From Bog-159 sp963707465 (GTDB lineage: Bacteria; Acidobacteriota; Terriglobia; Bryobacterales; Bryobacteraceae): 64,000 nt of DNA. Shown here piece by piece: positions 17,832 to 27,002 of the stretch (within the stretch, counting starts at the first letter, position 1; every line of letters starts with the position of its first letter). Under the pieces are notes generated by a model. That model was given only the letters and a program-made list of their open reading frames with translations. It did no database searches and had not been told where the DNA came from. Made by a program: the position numbers and the translations under genes. Location of the stretch: positions 496,001-560,000 of the forward strand of contig CAVPQK010000015.1 of assembly GCA_963707465.1 (NCBI GenBank). Reading direction: 5' to 3'.

Positions 17832-18036
17832 CGACCCGCTCGCAGCCATCTTCAATCGCCCGCTTCATCTCCCGGGCCGAAGCAGCGTCTAGAGAGGACC
17901 CGAACTGGCGCAGCGCCGCGCCCCGCTCGCCCTTCGGCGCCGACCCGGCCAAAGAAGCCACGAACCGGAGTACCCGCTCCTGCATCTCCGGAGGCAATGC
18001 GTCGACCTGCTTTGCGATTTCGTGTCTGACGTCCAT
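17815..18036 (-). CDS. VapB-like antitoxin
   Basis: 73 residues, MDVRHEIAKQVDALPPEMQE..., mostly helical, with an acidic tail (KRAIEDGCERVDAGEW) that would wrap around the PIN toxin. The gene overlaps the vapC start by 17 bases, the usual coupled arrangement. Identity rests mainly on this position. Confidence 0.7.
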   Translation of the reverse strand: MDVRHEIAKQVDALPPEMQERVLRFVASLAGSAPKGERGAALRQFGSSLDAASAREMKRAIEDGCERVDAGEW

Positions 18037-18267
18037 CTACCAAGTCCCTCTACATCCCAGGATACACTCTTGAGGTTCGTCACACTCCACTGGCAACAAA
18101 ACGCCCAGCCCGTCGCCTCGACGCGGTATTGGTGCCATCTGGAGGTCCTGTTCTATCCCCGGGTGCAGGCACGTTTACCTGGCCTTCTGCCGTATAGATG
18201 GTGCTAGGCTTTCAGGCAGAGCTTTCTACCGAAAGTGCTCTGGGTGCTCGGCCACAAAGCGCCGAAT

Positions 18268-19962
18268 TCAGGACAGGCATGGCGCCTCGGCACCCTGCGG
18301 GCGAATGGCGCGGGCCCGTACCGGGCCGATGGGCTTGAGCTTCACGGTGATGTCTTCGCCGATCGGTGCCGTCTGAAAGAACCGGCAGACCTCGTCCGGG
18401 CCCTCGAATCGTGCGCGAGGTATGTGATATGCAACCGGGCCGGTAAAAACCTGAACTCCGAAAAGCACGGGTCTCACGAAGTACTCCGGCAGCGTTAGTA
18501 AGTAGCTACCCTCGCCGCGAAAGCTCTCGGCCTGAGCCTCGCCGATGTCGGCCGTCTTGGTCATTGTGAACGTCATGTCGTTGACCTCCACGCGGAGGTC
18601 CCCGTCAATTAGGTGCACCAGCAGCGAGATCGACTCAAGATCTCCCCGCGTCGGCTGCTCCGGCATGCGCAGATCGAGCTTGTAGAAGTCCGCGACGCGG
18701 ACGGCATCATTGATAAATTCGTCGTATCCTGAGAACCAGGCGGGCAATTCACCTGTCAAGCGCGGCTTCAGCAATGTCACTGCCCTTTCGAGGTCGTACA
18801 ATTCAAGCACGCCCGAGCCGTACGCGGCCTTGAGCGCATTCGTAAATTTCTGGGCGGTGTGGACGTCTACGCCTGCCCAACGCCTCTCAAAGTGCACACA
18901 ACCCGTTCCGGAAATGCGGACAATTAGCGACATGCGGAACGGCAAGGTATTTGAGCTCTCAAATTCCGCCTCCTCCCGACCGACGCGGGTGGCTTTGAAA
19001 GTGATGCATTCATAAACGACCGCATCCCGGCCAGAACCGAACGTAACCCGCGTGAGCAGCGAAGGCAGCGCTGCGGTCGCGGGACCGATGAACAGCGTCG
19101 TGCCCTCGACCTGATCCTCGGAAGGCAGGAGGAATGCGAAATCGGTGGCGTAGTCCTGCAGTTCGCCCGGACCGATCACCTGCGCCGTCCCGCTGCGCAG
19201 GAGTTCTTTCATCTTGTCCACACCCTGGCCGATCACCGTAAACCGCGCCTTCGGCGGATTCAACTTTAGGGCTTCAACATCGCGCGTAAACACATCAATG
19301 GTCTTCGTCCCGTCGGAGATCGACGCAATTTGGCCAGGCTGTGGCTGGTCCGCGACGGGAGGAAAGTTCCGCCGATACCTGACCTCGTAAGAGAAGCGGG
19401 CATCCTCGTCCTCGAGGCGTTTCAGATATTGGTCGAGGTTCCCCGCATTCAGCGTGGAGAGCTCCTTCGTCGATAATCGTTTGGTCTTCGTGACCATTTC
19501 CAGGAATGCGCTTAGATCAGGGACGGCGTGCGGAAAGAACATCTCCCGGATCGTGCTCCGGCAGAAAAGCTCCTGAACGATGTCGCAAGCCTGCATAAGG
19601 CGGACATCGAGGCGGCCAGCATATGAGCGCTGTAGGCGCTCGAACCAGCGATGCGCACCGGCGTCAATGTCCACGGAGAGGCAGAGCACCCAGCGCCGCG
19701 GCCGATGATCGAGAGCTCGCTTCAGGGATGCGCGGATCTGGTCCTTCTGGTGCTTTCCTACGCCGCCCGGGAAGCTCTTGCATTGCCAGATCGTGGGTCC
19801 GGCATCCAGTTGCCCCGAGAAAAGATCCAACCCCCCGTCCCCAGCCGCCCCGTTCACGTGGCGGATCTCGGCTCCAGGAAAACGTGCCTTTACAAGGTGG
19901 AAACAGAGCCTTTCGAATGTATCGGAATCGAGCTCCTTCAGACGCTGGTATAGGGGATGCAC
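18268..19962 (-). CDS. Restriction-endonuclease-like (Mrr-type fold) protein
   Basis: About 564 residues. The N-terminal domain (HPLYQRLKELDSDTFERLCF, GAAGDGGLDLFSGQLDAG, TIWQCKSFPG, then ASLKRAL) has the D...QxK core of the PD-(D/E)xK nuclease fold as seen in Mrr/ScoMcrA-like proteins. The remaining 400 residues have no motif I recognise and look alpha/beta. The GTG at 19962 is chosen because the domain begins there; the frame stays open to 20190 but without domain sense. There is no methylase next to it, so it is not a classic restriction system. A stand-alone defence nuclease is possible, by inference. Confidence 0.6.
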   Translation of the reverse strand: MHPLYQRLKELDSDTFERLCFHLVKARFPGAEIRHVNGAAGDGGLDLFSGQLDAGPTIWQCKSFPGGVGKHQKDQIRASLKRALDHRPRRWVLCLSVDIDAGAHRWFERLQRSYAGRLDVRLMQACDIVQELFCRSTIREMFFPHAVPDLSAFLEMVTKTKRLSTKELSTLNAGNLDQYLKRLEDEDARFSYEVRYRRNFPPVADQPQPGQIASISDGTKTIDVFTRDVEALKLNPPKARFTVIGQGVDKMKELLRSGTAQVIGPGELQDYATDFAFLLPSEDQVEGTTLFIGPATAALPSLLTRVTFGSGRDAVVYECITFKATRVGREEAEFESSNTLPFRMSLIVRISGTGCVHFERRWAGVDVHTAQKFTNALKAAYGSGVLELYDLERAVTLLKPRLTGELPAWFSGYDEFINDAVRVADFYKLDLRMPEQPTRGDLESISLLVHLIDGDLRVEVNDMTFTMTKTADIGEAQAESFRGEGSYLLTLPEYFVRPVLFGVQVFTGPVAYHIPRARFEGPDEVCRFFQTAPIGEDITVKLKPIGPVRARAIRPQGAEAPCLS

Positions 19963-20282
19963 CGCGCGGAACAGAAATATTTTGGCAACTTTCCGAGCTA
20001 TGGAGGTGCATGGATTTGACTCCCCGCGACGAAAATGCGCAGTCCCGATACCGTAAAGTTGGCATACTCCCTCGGGATACACCCAGAAATCGAGGATGCC
20101 CCCGGCGTAACAGCGCATAAATCGAATCACCGGCACTCCGAAAATGGGACCGGACCAGGAACGACAAATTCGCAGCGGTAAACGGGTCAAGTCGCTGCCA
20201 GTTCCTCCGGATCGTCCCCGGCTGCGTACCCGGCTTTACGCCCGCCCGACCCGGGCGCGTCAGCCGCCCATTCTGCCGCTGA

Positions 20283-20528
20283 CTAGCCGGTACATACGGC
20301 GTGGGGCCCTATCCAGAACCACACCACCACGTCTTCGTGTTCCACCGCGAGCGCCCTGTAATGCAAGCCGACCCTCGCCGGCCAAAAGCGCCCTATCCTC
20401 TTGAAATGCAGAGACGGGTGCTTCGGGTCTCGTCGCAGCAGTCGGTAAGATTCGTCAGCCGAGCGCCGCATTTCGTCAGGAAGCTGCCGATAACAAACCC
20501 AAAACCTCGGATTGGCCCGGTGCCTCAC
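20283..20528 (-). CDS. RelE/HigB-like toxin
   Basis: 81 residues from a GTG: FWVCYRQLPDEMRRSADESY, then HPSLHFKRIGRFWPARVGLH and VVVWFWIGPHAVCTG. The pattern of KHPSLxFK, RVGLHYRAL and a final WFWIGxH is that of RelE-superfamily mRNA interferases. The last residues after GPHA differ from the usual ending, so the extreme C-terminus may be altered. It overlaps the antitoxin by 4 bases. Confidence 0.7.
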   Translation of the reverse strand: MRHRANPRFWVCYRQLPDEMRRSADESYRLLRRDPKHPSLHFKRIGRFWPARVGLHYRALAVEHEDVVVWFWIGPHAVCTG

Positions 20529-20722
20529 CGATCGGTGCAGCGGCCAGCCCGCAGATCCTCGACGGCTTCGTTCGCGAACGCGTCCAGACGTCCCGCCGCG
20601 ACGTCATCTTCCATTTGGCGGTCCCAGGCCGCGGCGTCGAACTCGGCGAACCATGTTCTGAATGCGTCGAGTTCGGCAGGTGTGAGCCGCAGAACGGCCG
20701 CCTCGATCTCATTCACACCGCT
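20525..20722 (-). CDS. Antitoxin of the RelE-like module
   Basis: 65 residues from the ATG at 20722 (MSGVNEIEAAVLRLTPAEL...). The motif LTPAELDAFRTWFAEFDAAAWDRQMEDDVAAGRLDAFANEAVEDL is that of small helical antitoxins paired with RelE-like toxins. It precedes its toxin with a 4-base overlap. Confidence 0.7.
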   Translation of the reverse strand, partial: SGVNEIEAAVLRLTPAELDAFRTWFAEFDAAAWDRQMEDDVAAGRLDAFANEAVEDLRAGRCTDR

Positions 20723-21210
20723 CATGACCTTCAGCTTACTGCACACCGACGGCCTCGCACAACTCGCCAGCCCCCAGCCACGGCAATCCCCGAACCTGTG
20801 AGGTCCGCCCTACCGAGCCCCCCGCCCCAACCACCCAAACCTCCGCCCACACCCGGTCACAGCCTCACCAAAAATCCCCTGCCCCAACGCCCGCCTATCG
20901 TTACAGCCCGCCCAGCCCAAACCCCCATCGGCCCCGACCCCTCCCCGTGCTATCGTAGAAGCGGGACGAGCCGGCCCGCTCGCGCAAGCGGATCGCGATA
21001 TCTCCCCTTTTATCAATCCAAACCAGCCGCGCAGCCGAAATTTTCGCTTATGACCCTTGCGCCGCGTCAACCAAGCCGCAAAGCCGGCGAGCAGCCCCCA
21101 ACCGCCGCCATCGCCCGGCCAACTGACCGGCAAATATCTGATTCAAAATCCCTTTCAAGAAATTGGCATTGCTCGGCCGATGCCGGCCGCCCCCACGGCG
21201 CTCATCGGCC

Positions 21211-21334
21211 GATGCAACAAATGCAACGTACTGCAACACGCCACCGAAAAAACGGGGCACGTAACAGTCACGCCAATAGTCCGGACACCTGGCGGCAGGC
21301 ATGCTGCGAAGCGAACCCAATTCTACGTGCTCCA
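21211..21334 (+). repeat. 125-bp direct repeat, copy 1
   Basis: Begins GATGCAACAAATGCAACG and ends CTACGTGCTCCA. It aligns over its full length with 21511-21635 at roughly 90% identity by eye, 300 bases apart. Confidence 0.85.
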
Positions 21335-21510
21335 AGTGATGTAACTATAAGTAAATGCCAAACGTTAAGCCATCGACTTCCGCGAAATTTGGGATTGTTC
21401 GACCAGCGTTCCGCACGCACAAAGATGCACAAAAATGCACAGTGCGCCTTCGCCGCAAGCCCTCAGCTTTCAGCCATCAGGCCCCAGCCCGGCAATGCAG
21501 CTGGCGAGCC

Positions 21511-21635
21511 GATGCAACAAACGCAACGTACTGCAACACGCCACCGAAGAAACGGGGCACGTAACAGTCGGGCGAAGAATCCGGACGCCTGGCGGCAGCA
21601 CATGCTGCGAAGCGAACCCAATCCTACGTGCTCCA
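21511..21635 (+). repeat. 125-bp direct repeat, copy 2
   Basis: Begins GATGCAACAAACGCAACG and ends CTACGTGCTCCA; partner of 21211-21334. Shared inner blocks include CTGCAACACGCCACCGAA and CATGCTGCGAAGCGAACC. Confidence 0.85.
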
Positions 21636-21663
21636 CCGGCCCTCGGTCCCGAGACCGGCGTCC

Positions 21664-21693
21664 CATCGGCGTTTATCGGCGTTCATCTGCGGC
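21664..21693. repeat. Short interspersed repeat, copy 2
   Basis: Built of CATCGGCGTTTAT, CGGCGTT and CATCTGCGGCC; related to 8693-8724. It lies about 45 bases before the Hsp70 start. Confidence 0.5.
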
Positions 21694-21738
21694 CCCATGG
21701 TTTTTCCGGAATGAGCGAACGCAGAGTAACACAACCCT

Positions 21739-24411
21739 ATGAAAATCGGCATCGATCTCGGCACCACAAATTCCGCCCTCGCCTACATCGACGAACGCGA
21801 AGCCGAAGATCGCGACTTCCCCCCCATCCACATCTTCGAAACGCCCCAGTTGGTCGCCCCCGGCCGCACCGAGCCCCGCCGCACCCTGCCTTCTTTCCTC
21901 TACCTCGAAGACGGCCAGCCCGTCGGCGTCTATGCCCGCGAGCAGGGCGCCCTGGTCCCCACCAAGCTGGTCCATTCCGCCAAATCCTGGCTCTCCAACC
22001 CCGGCGTCGACCGCACCGCCAAAATCCTCCCCTGGGATTCCCCCGAAACCGGCCGCGTGCTCTCCCCCGTCGAGGTCTCTGCGCGCTACCTCGCCGCCTT
22101 CCGCGAAGCCTGGGATGCCGGAATCGGCAAAGCCAGGCAGCTCCCCCTCGCCGATCAGGATATCGTCCTCACCGTCCCCGCCTCCTTCGACGAGGAAGCC
22201 CGCGAGCTCACCGTCATGGCCGCCGTTGAAGCCGGCCTGCCCAAGCTCACCCTCCTCGAAGAGCCCGCCGCGGCGTTCTATTCCTGGATCGCCAACAACC
22301 TCGCCCAGTCCCGCAAGCTGCTTTTCGATGGCCAGATCGTGCTGGTCTGCGACGTCGGCGGCGGCACCAGCGATTTCAGCCTCATCCGCGTCGCGCGCCA
22401 GGGCGATCTGGTCGATTTCACCCGCACTGCCGTCGGCAAGCATCTCCTGCTCGGTGGCGATAATCTCGATCTCACCATCGGCTGGCTGGTCGAAACCAAG
22501 CTCGGCGTGCCGCTCTCCATCCGCCAGCGCAGCGGACTCCGCCGCCAGTCGACCAACGCCAAGGAGCGCCTGCTCTCCGATCCCAATCTGAAGAGCGTCG
22601 AAATCACCGTGCTCGGCTCGGGCTCCGCCCTCATCGGCAAAGCCCTCAAGGCCGAAGTGCTGCGCGAAGAGGCGCTGGAGCTGGCCCTCGATGGCTTCCT
22701 CCCCATCACCGAGCGCGGCGACCTGCCCACCGACGAGAAGCGCAGTCTCTTCCGCGAGTTGGGCCTGCCCTATGTCTCCGATCCCGCCGTCACCAAGCAT
22801 CTCAACGCCTTCCTCGAAAGCGCCGGCCAGGCTCCCGACGCCATCCTCTTTAATGGCGGCTTCTTCATCCCCGAAATCCTGCGCCAGCGCGTGGCCGATG
22901 CCGTGGGCCACTGGTATGGCAAGCGGCCCGAGGTCTTCGAGAATCGCGATCTCGATCTCGCCGTAGCCACCGGTGCGGCCTATTATTCCTATGTCCGCTC
23001 CACCGGCAGCGGCGTGCTGGTGCGCGGCGGCCTGCCTCGGACTTACTTCATCGGCATCGGCGACGCCTCCGCCGTCTGCCTGGTGCCGCGCGGCGCGGAA
23101 GAGGGCGCAACTCTTGAAATTGATAACGAAGCGCTGCAGCTCGTCGCCAACAAGCCGGTATCCTTCCGGCTCTATAGCTCGCTCACGCGCAGCGAAGACA
23201 AGCTGGGCGACGTGGTCGATCTCCCCGCGCTCAGTCCCGATCTCCACACCCACGCGCCGCTCAACGCCGTCATCCGATTCGGCAAGAAGGCCGGCGAGCG
23301 GCTCATCCCCGTGAAGCTCGGCGCGCGCCTCACCGAAGTCGGCACCCTCGAAACCTGGTGCGAATCGAAGATCAGCGAGAACCGCTGGCGCTTGCAATTC
23401 GAGCTGCGCAAAGCCGCCGCCGAGATTACCGCGCGCCAGCCCGCCGCCGTCATCGCCGACCAGGCGCTGAAGGATGCGCTGGCCCTCATTCCGGCGGTCT
23501 TTTCCCCGTCCGCGAAATCGCCCATTGCGCCCGAAGAGTTGCCCGCCAAACTGGAACAAATCCTCGGCTTGGGCAAAAATTCCTGGCCCCTGTCCGCGAT
23601 CCGCCAACTGGCCGACGCGTTCCTAACGGCGGCCGACGGACGCAAGAAAAGCCCCGCCTACGAAGCGCGCTGGCTGAACCTGGGCGGCTTCTGCCTGCGC
23701 CCCGGCTTCGGTTTTCCCGGCGACGATTTCCGCATCGAGCAGGCTCGCCGCCTCTACTCCGCCGGCGTCCAATACGCGAACCAGGTGCAGTGTGAAATCG
23801 ATTGGTGGATCTTCTGGGGACGCCTGGCGGGCGGCATGAATCGCAACCAGCAGAACGATATCTACCAGCGCCTGTCGTCGTTCCTGCTGCCGCGCGGCGG
23901 CAAGAAGCAGCGCCTCAACTCCAGCCTCCTGCGCGAGATGTGGCGCACCGCCGCCAGTCTGGAGCTGTTGCCCATCGGTACGAAAGTCGAGCTGGGCGAT
24001 GCCCTGGTGCGTCGCATCAAAACCGGCGATTTCCGCGAGAGCGAGCTCTGGTGCCTCTCGCGCCTGGGTGCCCGCGAGCTGTTCTATGGGCCAATGAACC
24101 AGGTGGTTCCCCCGGTCGCCGCCGGCCGCTGGGCCGAAGCGATGTTGCCTGTGAATTTCTCCGGAGTCGGCGACACCCTGGCCGCCATAGCGCGTCGCAC
24201 CGAAGACCCCACGCGAGACCTCGCCCCAGCCACCCTCGCCGCCGTGCGCCGCAAGCTCGAAACCCTCCCCCACGCCGACCGCTATCTGGCCATCCTGCAT
24301 GGCGACGAAGAGCGCGACGACCGAGCCCTCGGCCGCATCTTCGGCGAAGAACTCCCCTCCGGCTTAGTCCTGTCCCTTACTTCAACCTCCCCACCAGATC
24401 CTTCAAATTAA
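21739..24411 (+). CDS. Hsp70-family protein with a long C-terminal domain
   Basis: 890 residues. The N-terminal actin-fold ATPase is clear: IGIDLGTTNSALAY (residues 3-16), TVPASFDEEARELTV, LLEEPAAAFYSWI and VCDVGGGTSDFSL near residue 205. After about residue 380 the sequence is not the DnaK substrate-binding domain; it matches in outline the long Hsp70 variants whose tail is annotated DUF3731. Such proteins usually have a small partner gene (DUF2760), which is not visible here. The chaperone substrate is unknown. The 3' end overlaps the convergent hexosaminidase gene by 35 bases. Confidence 0.85.
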   Translation: MKIGIDLGTTNSALAYIDEREAEDRDFPPIHIFETPQLVAPGRTEPRRTLPSFLYLEDGQPVGVYAREQGALVPTKLVHSAKSWLSNPGVDRTAKILPWDSPETGRVLSPVEVSARYLAAFREAWDAGIGKARQLPLADQDIVLTVPASFDEEARELTVMAAVEAGLPKLTLLEEPAAAFYSWIANNLAQSRKLLFDGQIVLVCDVGGGTSDFSLIRVARQGDLVDFTRTAVGKHLLLGGDNLDLTIGWLVETKLGVPLSIRQRSGLRRQSTNAKERLLSDPNLKSVEITVLGSGSALIGKALKAEVLREEALELALDGFLPITERGDLPTDEKRSLFRELGLPYVSDPAVTKHLNAFLESAGQAPDAILFNGGFFIPEILRQRVADAVGHWYGKRPEVFENRDLDLAVATGAAYYSYVRSTGSGVLVRGGLPRTYFIGIGDASAVCLVPRGAEEGATLEIDNEALQLVANKPVSFRLYSSLTRSEDKLGDVVDLPALSPDLHTHAPLNAVIRFGKKAGERLIPVKLGARLTEVGTLETWCESKISENRWRLQFELRKAAAEITARQPAAVIADQALKDALALIPAVFSPSAKSPIAPEELPAKLEQILGLGKNSWPLSAIRQLADAFLTAADGRKKSPAYEARWLNLGGFCLRPGFGFPGDDFRIEQARRLYSAGVQYANQVQCEIDWWIFWGRLAGGMNRNQQNDIYQRLSSFLLPRGGKKQRLNSSLLREMWRTAASLELLPIGTKVELGDALVRRIKTGDFRESELWCLSRLGARELFYGPMNQVVPPVAAGRWAEAMLPVNFSGVGDTLAAIARRTEDPTRDLAPATLAAVRRKLETLPHADRYLAILHGDEERDDRALGRIFGEELPSGLVLSLTSTSPPDPSN

Positions 24412-26233
24412 CCGTAACCACCCGCCCCGAAGCCCGTCCCCCGCGCCAGGCAATCGCCTTCACCACCGCAGCATCCCCCGGAATCGCAACCGGCTCCCCG
24501 CCGTACTTCGCCGTGAACGCATCCGGGTTCGTCCCATCGAAGGTATAGTAAACGTCGCACCCGCTCAGCTCCGTCGTCAGCCGCACGGCCGCCTTCCCCG
24601 CCGCGTCCCGCACCCCCGCCACCGCCACGTCATACATGGTGCGTGCATAGTTCACCTGCGCCGCATCCAGCCGCTGGAATTGCGTCTCCACCCGTCCCGC
24701 AAAGTCGTCCCAATTCCGGCTCGCCTTGGGCGACCAGAAAACCTCCGCCAGCGCCAGTGCCCGCGGCCAGGTCATGTACTCCGCATGCCGCGGCGTAGGC
24801 ACCAACTCGGTCCACAGGTTGCCCTGCCCGCCCAGGATCAACTTCGGATCCACGCCCTCCGGCGTCGGCTCAAAGCGGTAGCAGGTGCTCAGCAGCAGCC
24901 GCCCGAAAGTGCTGGGCTCGAGCGAGGGGTCGCCCTGATAGTAATCCAGGTAGACGAAATTCGTCGGCGTCATCACCACCTGGTGGTTCATCTTCGCGGC
25001 CGCGATGCCTCCCTCCATTCCACGCCACGACATCACCGCCGCGTTCGGCGCCAGGCCGCCTTCCAGGATCTCGTCCCACCCGATCAGCTTCTTGCCCTTC
25101 GATTCCAGAATCTTCTCCGCCCGCCGCACCAGGTAGCTCTGCAGCTCTTCCGCGCTCGACAGGTGTTCCTCCGCCATGCGCCGCTGGCACTTCGCGCAAG
25201 TCTTCCAGAAGCCCTTGAAGCATTCATCGCCGCCGATATGCACATATTCCGAGGGGAACAGCGGCGCCACCTCGCTGAACACTTTATCGATGAACTCGAA
25301 AGTCTTCTCGTTGCCCGGACAGAAGGCGTTGTCCACCTTCTCGTAGAAATTCGAACCGGGATCAACGTGGAACGGACCGCCCGTGCACGACAGCTCCGGA
25401 TACGCCGCCAGCGCCGCCAACGAATGCCCCGGCATCTCGATCTCCGGAACCACCGTGACGAACCGCTGCTTCGCGTACGCCACCACCTCGCGGATGTCAT
25501 CCTGCGTATAGAACCCGCCGTCGGTCGCGGCCTCGCCCTCGCGCGGCGCATCCCGGGTGCCCCACTTTGCCAGCCGCGGAACCCGCCACGCGCCCACTTG
25601 GGTCAGTTGCGGCAGGCTCTTGATCTCGATGCGCCAGCCGTTGTCGTCGGTCAGGTGCCAGTGGAACACGTTCATCTTGTACCGCGCCATGCGGTCGATG
25701 TACTGCTTCACGAATTCCTTGCTGAAGAAGTGGCGGCTGACGTCCAGCATCATGCCCCGCCACGCGTATCGCGGGTAGTCGATGATGTGCACGCATGGCA
25801 CTACCCAGGCCGCATCCCGGCGCGTGCCGCCTTCGATTTCCGGAGGCAGCAGTTGGAGCAGCGTCTCGACGCCATAGAACAATCCCGCCGGCGTCGGCGA
25901 CTGGATGCGCACGCCACGCGGCGTGACCACCAGTTCGTAGCCCTCGGGATGGTCGCCCGCGGCAATGCCCAGCACGATGCTGTTCCGGCGCAGCAGCGGA
26001 TATGTGGATTCGGAGACCTTCAACTGCCAGCCGGTCGGCGCGGCCAGAGCGCTGGCCAGATAACCGGCCACCTGCCGCCCTTCGGGCGTTCCCGGAGGCG
26101 CCACGATAGCAGTCCCGGCCTGCAGTCGAAATACGCCCGGCTGCGTCTCAACCGAAACAGGCTGTGGGATCACGCCGGAACCGGCGGCCAACGGCGCGAG
26201 CCAGGCAGTCAGACAAACAATGGCGGTCTTCAT
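24377..26233 (-). CDS. Beta-N-acetylhexosaminidase, GH20
   Basis: About 618 residues, starting MKTAIVCLTAWLAPLAAGSG, a signal peptide, so it acts outside the cytoplasm on chitin- or peptidoglycan-derived N-acetylhexosamines. An N-terminal GH20b-like domain (VIPQPVSVETQPGVF... LVVTPRGVRIQS) is followed by the TIM barrel with RGMMLDVSRHFFSKEFVKQY, VFHWHLTDDNGWRIEIKSLP and the catalytic Asp-Glu pair in YVHIGGDECFKG. The substrate-assisted mechanism is that of GH20. The open frame extends upstream to 26620 across the next gene; the signal peptide fixes the start at 26233, or the MAAH start at 26245. Confidence 0.9.
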   Translation of the reverse strand: MKTAIVCLTAWLAPLAAGSGVIPQPVSVETQPGVFRLQAGTAIVAPPGTPEGRQVAGYLASALAAPTGWQLKVSESTYPLLRRNSIVLGIAAGDHPEGYELVVTPRGVRIQSPTPAGLFYGVETLLQLLPPEIEGGTRRDAAWVVPCVHIIDYPRYAWRGMMLDVSRHFFSKEFVKQYIDRMARYKMNVFHWHLTDDNGWRIEIKSLPQLTQVGAWRVPRLAKWGTRDAPREGEAATDGGFYTQDDIREVVAYAKQRFVTVVPEIEMPGHSLAALAAYPELSCTGGPFHVDPGSNFYEKVDNAFCPGNEKTFEFIDKVFSEVAPLFPSEYVHIGGDECFKGFWKTCAKCQRRMAEEHLSSAEELQSYLVRRAEKILESKGKKLIGWDEILEGGLAPNAAVMSWRGMEGGIAAAKMNHQVVMTPTNFVYLDYYQGDPSLEPSTFGRLLLSTCYRFEPTPEGVDPKLILGGQGNLWTELVPTPRHAEYMTWPRALALAEVFWSPKASRNWDDFAGRVETQFQRLDAAQVNYARTMYDVAVAGVRDAAGKAAVRLTTELSGCDVYYTFDGTNPDAFTAKYGGEPVAIPGDAAVVKAIAWRGGRASGRVVTVNLKDLVGRLK

Positions 26234-26295
26234 ATGCGCCGCCATTATATCGCCCTGCACAAGCGGCGGAGCATGCCGCGCGTCGCCCGCGCGCC

Positions 26296-26787
26296 TTAAT
26301 CCGCCGCGGGGGCGATCCGGCGCATCACTTCTTTCACCCTGCGGCCATATCCGACGCTGCCGTTGTAGGTCTTCAGAATGCCGTCGACATCCTTGTTCCG
26401 GTAGAGCGCGGAGTGCGCCAGCGAGGATGCCACCGCGAGGATGCCCGCGGCGGCGGATGAAAACGCCGCGCGGCCCGAATCCCACCCGAAAAGATTGTTG
26501 TTTCTGGCGGCTTTCCCACCGGAGGTTTCCACAAAGGAGAGGCTGGGCAGCAGTCGCCAATCCAGAGCGTACATGTCGGCCGCGGTCAGGAAAACAGAGG
26601 AGAGTTGGGCGGCGGGGCAATTGCCCTGTTCGAAGAAAGTGCGCAGGAAGGCGAGTCGGGGATCTTTGGCAGGTTCGTTGCGATGTTCGGCGGTGGCTGG
26701 TTTCGCGGACTCCGCACGGGTTCCGGCTACCGGCAGGGAAACCACACCGGCAAAAACGGCCAAACCGTTCGAAAGCAGTTTTCGCAT
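26296..26787 (-). CDS. Secreted glucosaminidase-domain-like protein
   Basis: 163 residues with a signal peptide (MRKLLSNGLAVFAGVVSLPV...). The mature part contains DWRLLPSLSFVETSGGKAAR followed by NNNLFGWDSGRAAFSSAAAG, the pattern of small lysozyme-like/glucosaminidase domains in which the glutamate of VETSGG is the acid. It ends in YNGSVGYGRRVKEVMRRI, typical of this group. It lies 62 bases upstream of the hexosaminidase on the same strand; both could work on wall sugars. Catalysis has not been shown. Confidence 0.65.
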   Translation of the reverse strand: MRKLLSNGLAVFAGVVSLPVAGTRAESAKPATAEHRNEPAKDPRLAFLRTFFEQGNCPAAQLSSVFLTAADMYALDWRLLPSLSFVETSGGKAARNNNLFGWDSGRAAFSSAAAGILAVASSLAHSALYRNKDVDGILKTYNGSVGYGRRVKEVMRRIAPAAD

Positions 26788-27002
26788 ATCGAAGTTACCT
26801 CGTTTCTGAAAAATTGGTTTTCTAAGAACCGGCCCAAAATGCGACCGAAGAAATACAGGGTGCGGGCGCCAGGACCCGGATCAGCGGTGTGATTCAAGCA
26901 TAAGCTGCAATTATAGCATTACGGGGTGAGACGGTGCTTTTAGCCATCCGCCGGCGTCGACTGCGCCTCGAAGCGCCCGCCGCAAGGTATACACTGTGGC
27001 GT

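Larger units (their letters stand above)
20723..21738. other. Non-coding, C-rich 1-kb region with direct repeats
   Basis: No ORF here has protein-like composition; the long open frame on the plus strand is proline- and arginine-rich and covers the repeats. The region holds two copies of a 125-bp repeat and one copy of the short interspersed repeat, and ends at the Hsp70 start. No tRNA or terminator was seen. Confidence 0.6.

Noticed and set aside
19995..20060. A stretch resembling the T-arm end of a tRNA (GGGGAGTCAAATCC on the minus strand)
   Set aside because: No cloverleaf or acceptor stem can be drawn; left as chance or a very eroded remnant.
20615..21742. A 375-codon open frame on the plus strand
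   Set aside because: It is proline/arginine-rich, covers the 125-bp direct repeats and an antitoxin on the other strand, and shows no protein motif.
21673..23607. A 644-codon open frame on the minus strand opposite the Hsp70 gene
   Set aside because: High GC leaves antisense frames open; the plus-strand Hsp70 motifs are unambiguous.
24680..26299. A 539-codon open frame opposite the GH20 gene
   Set aside because: Antisense shadow with no family features.
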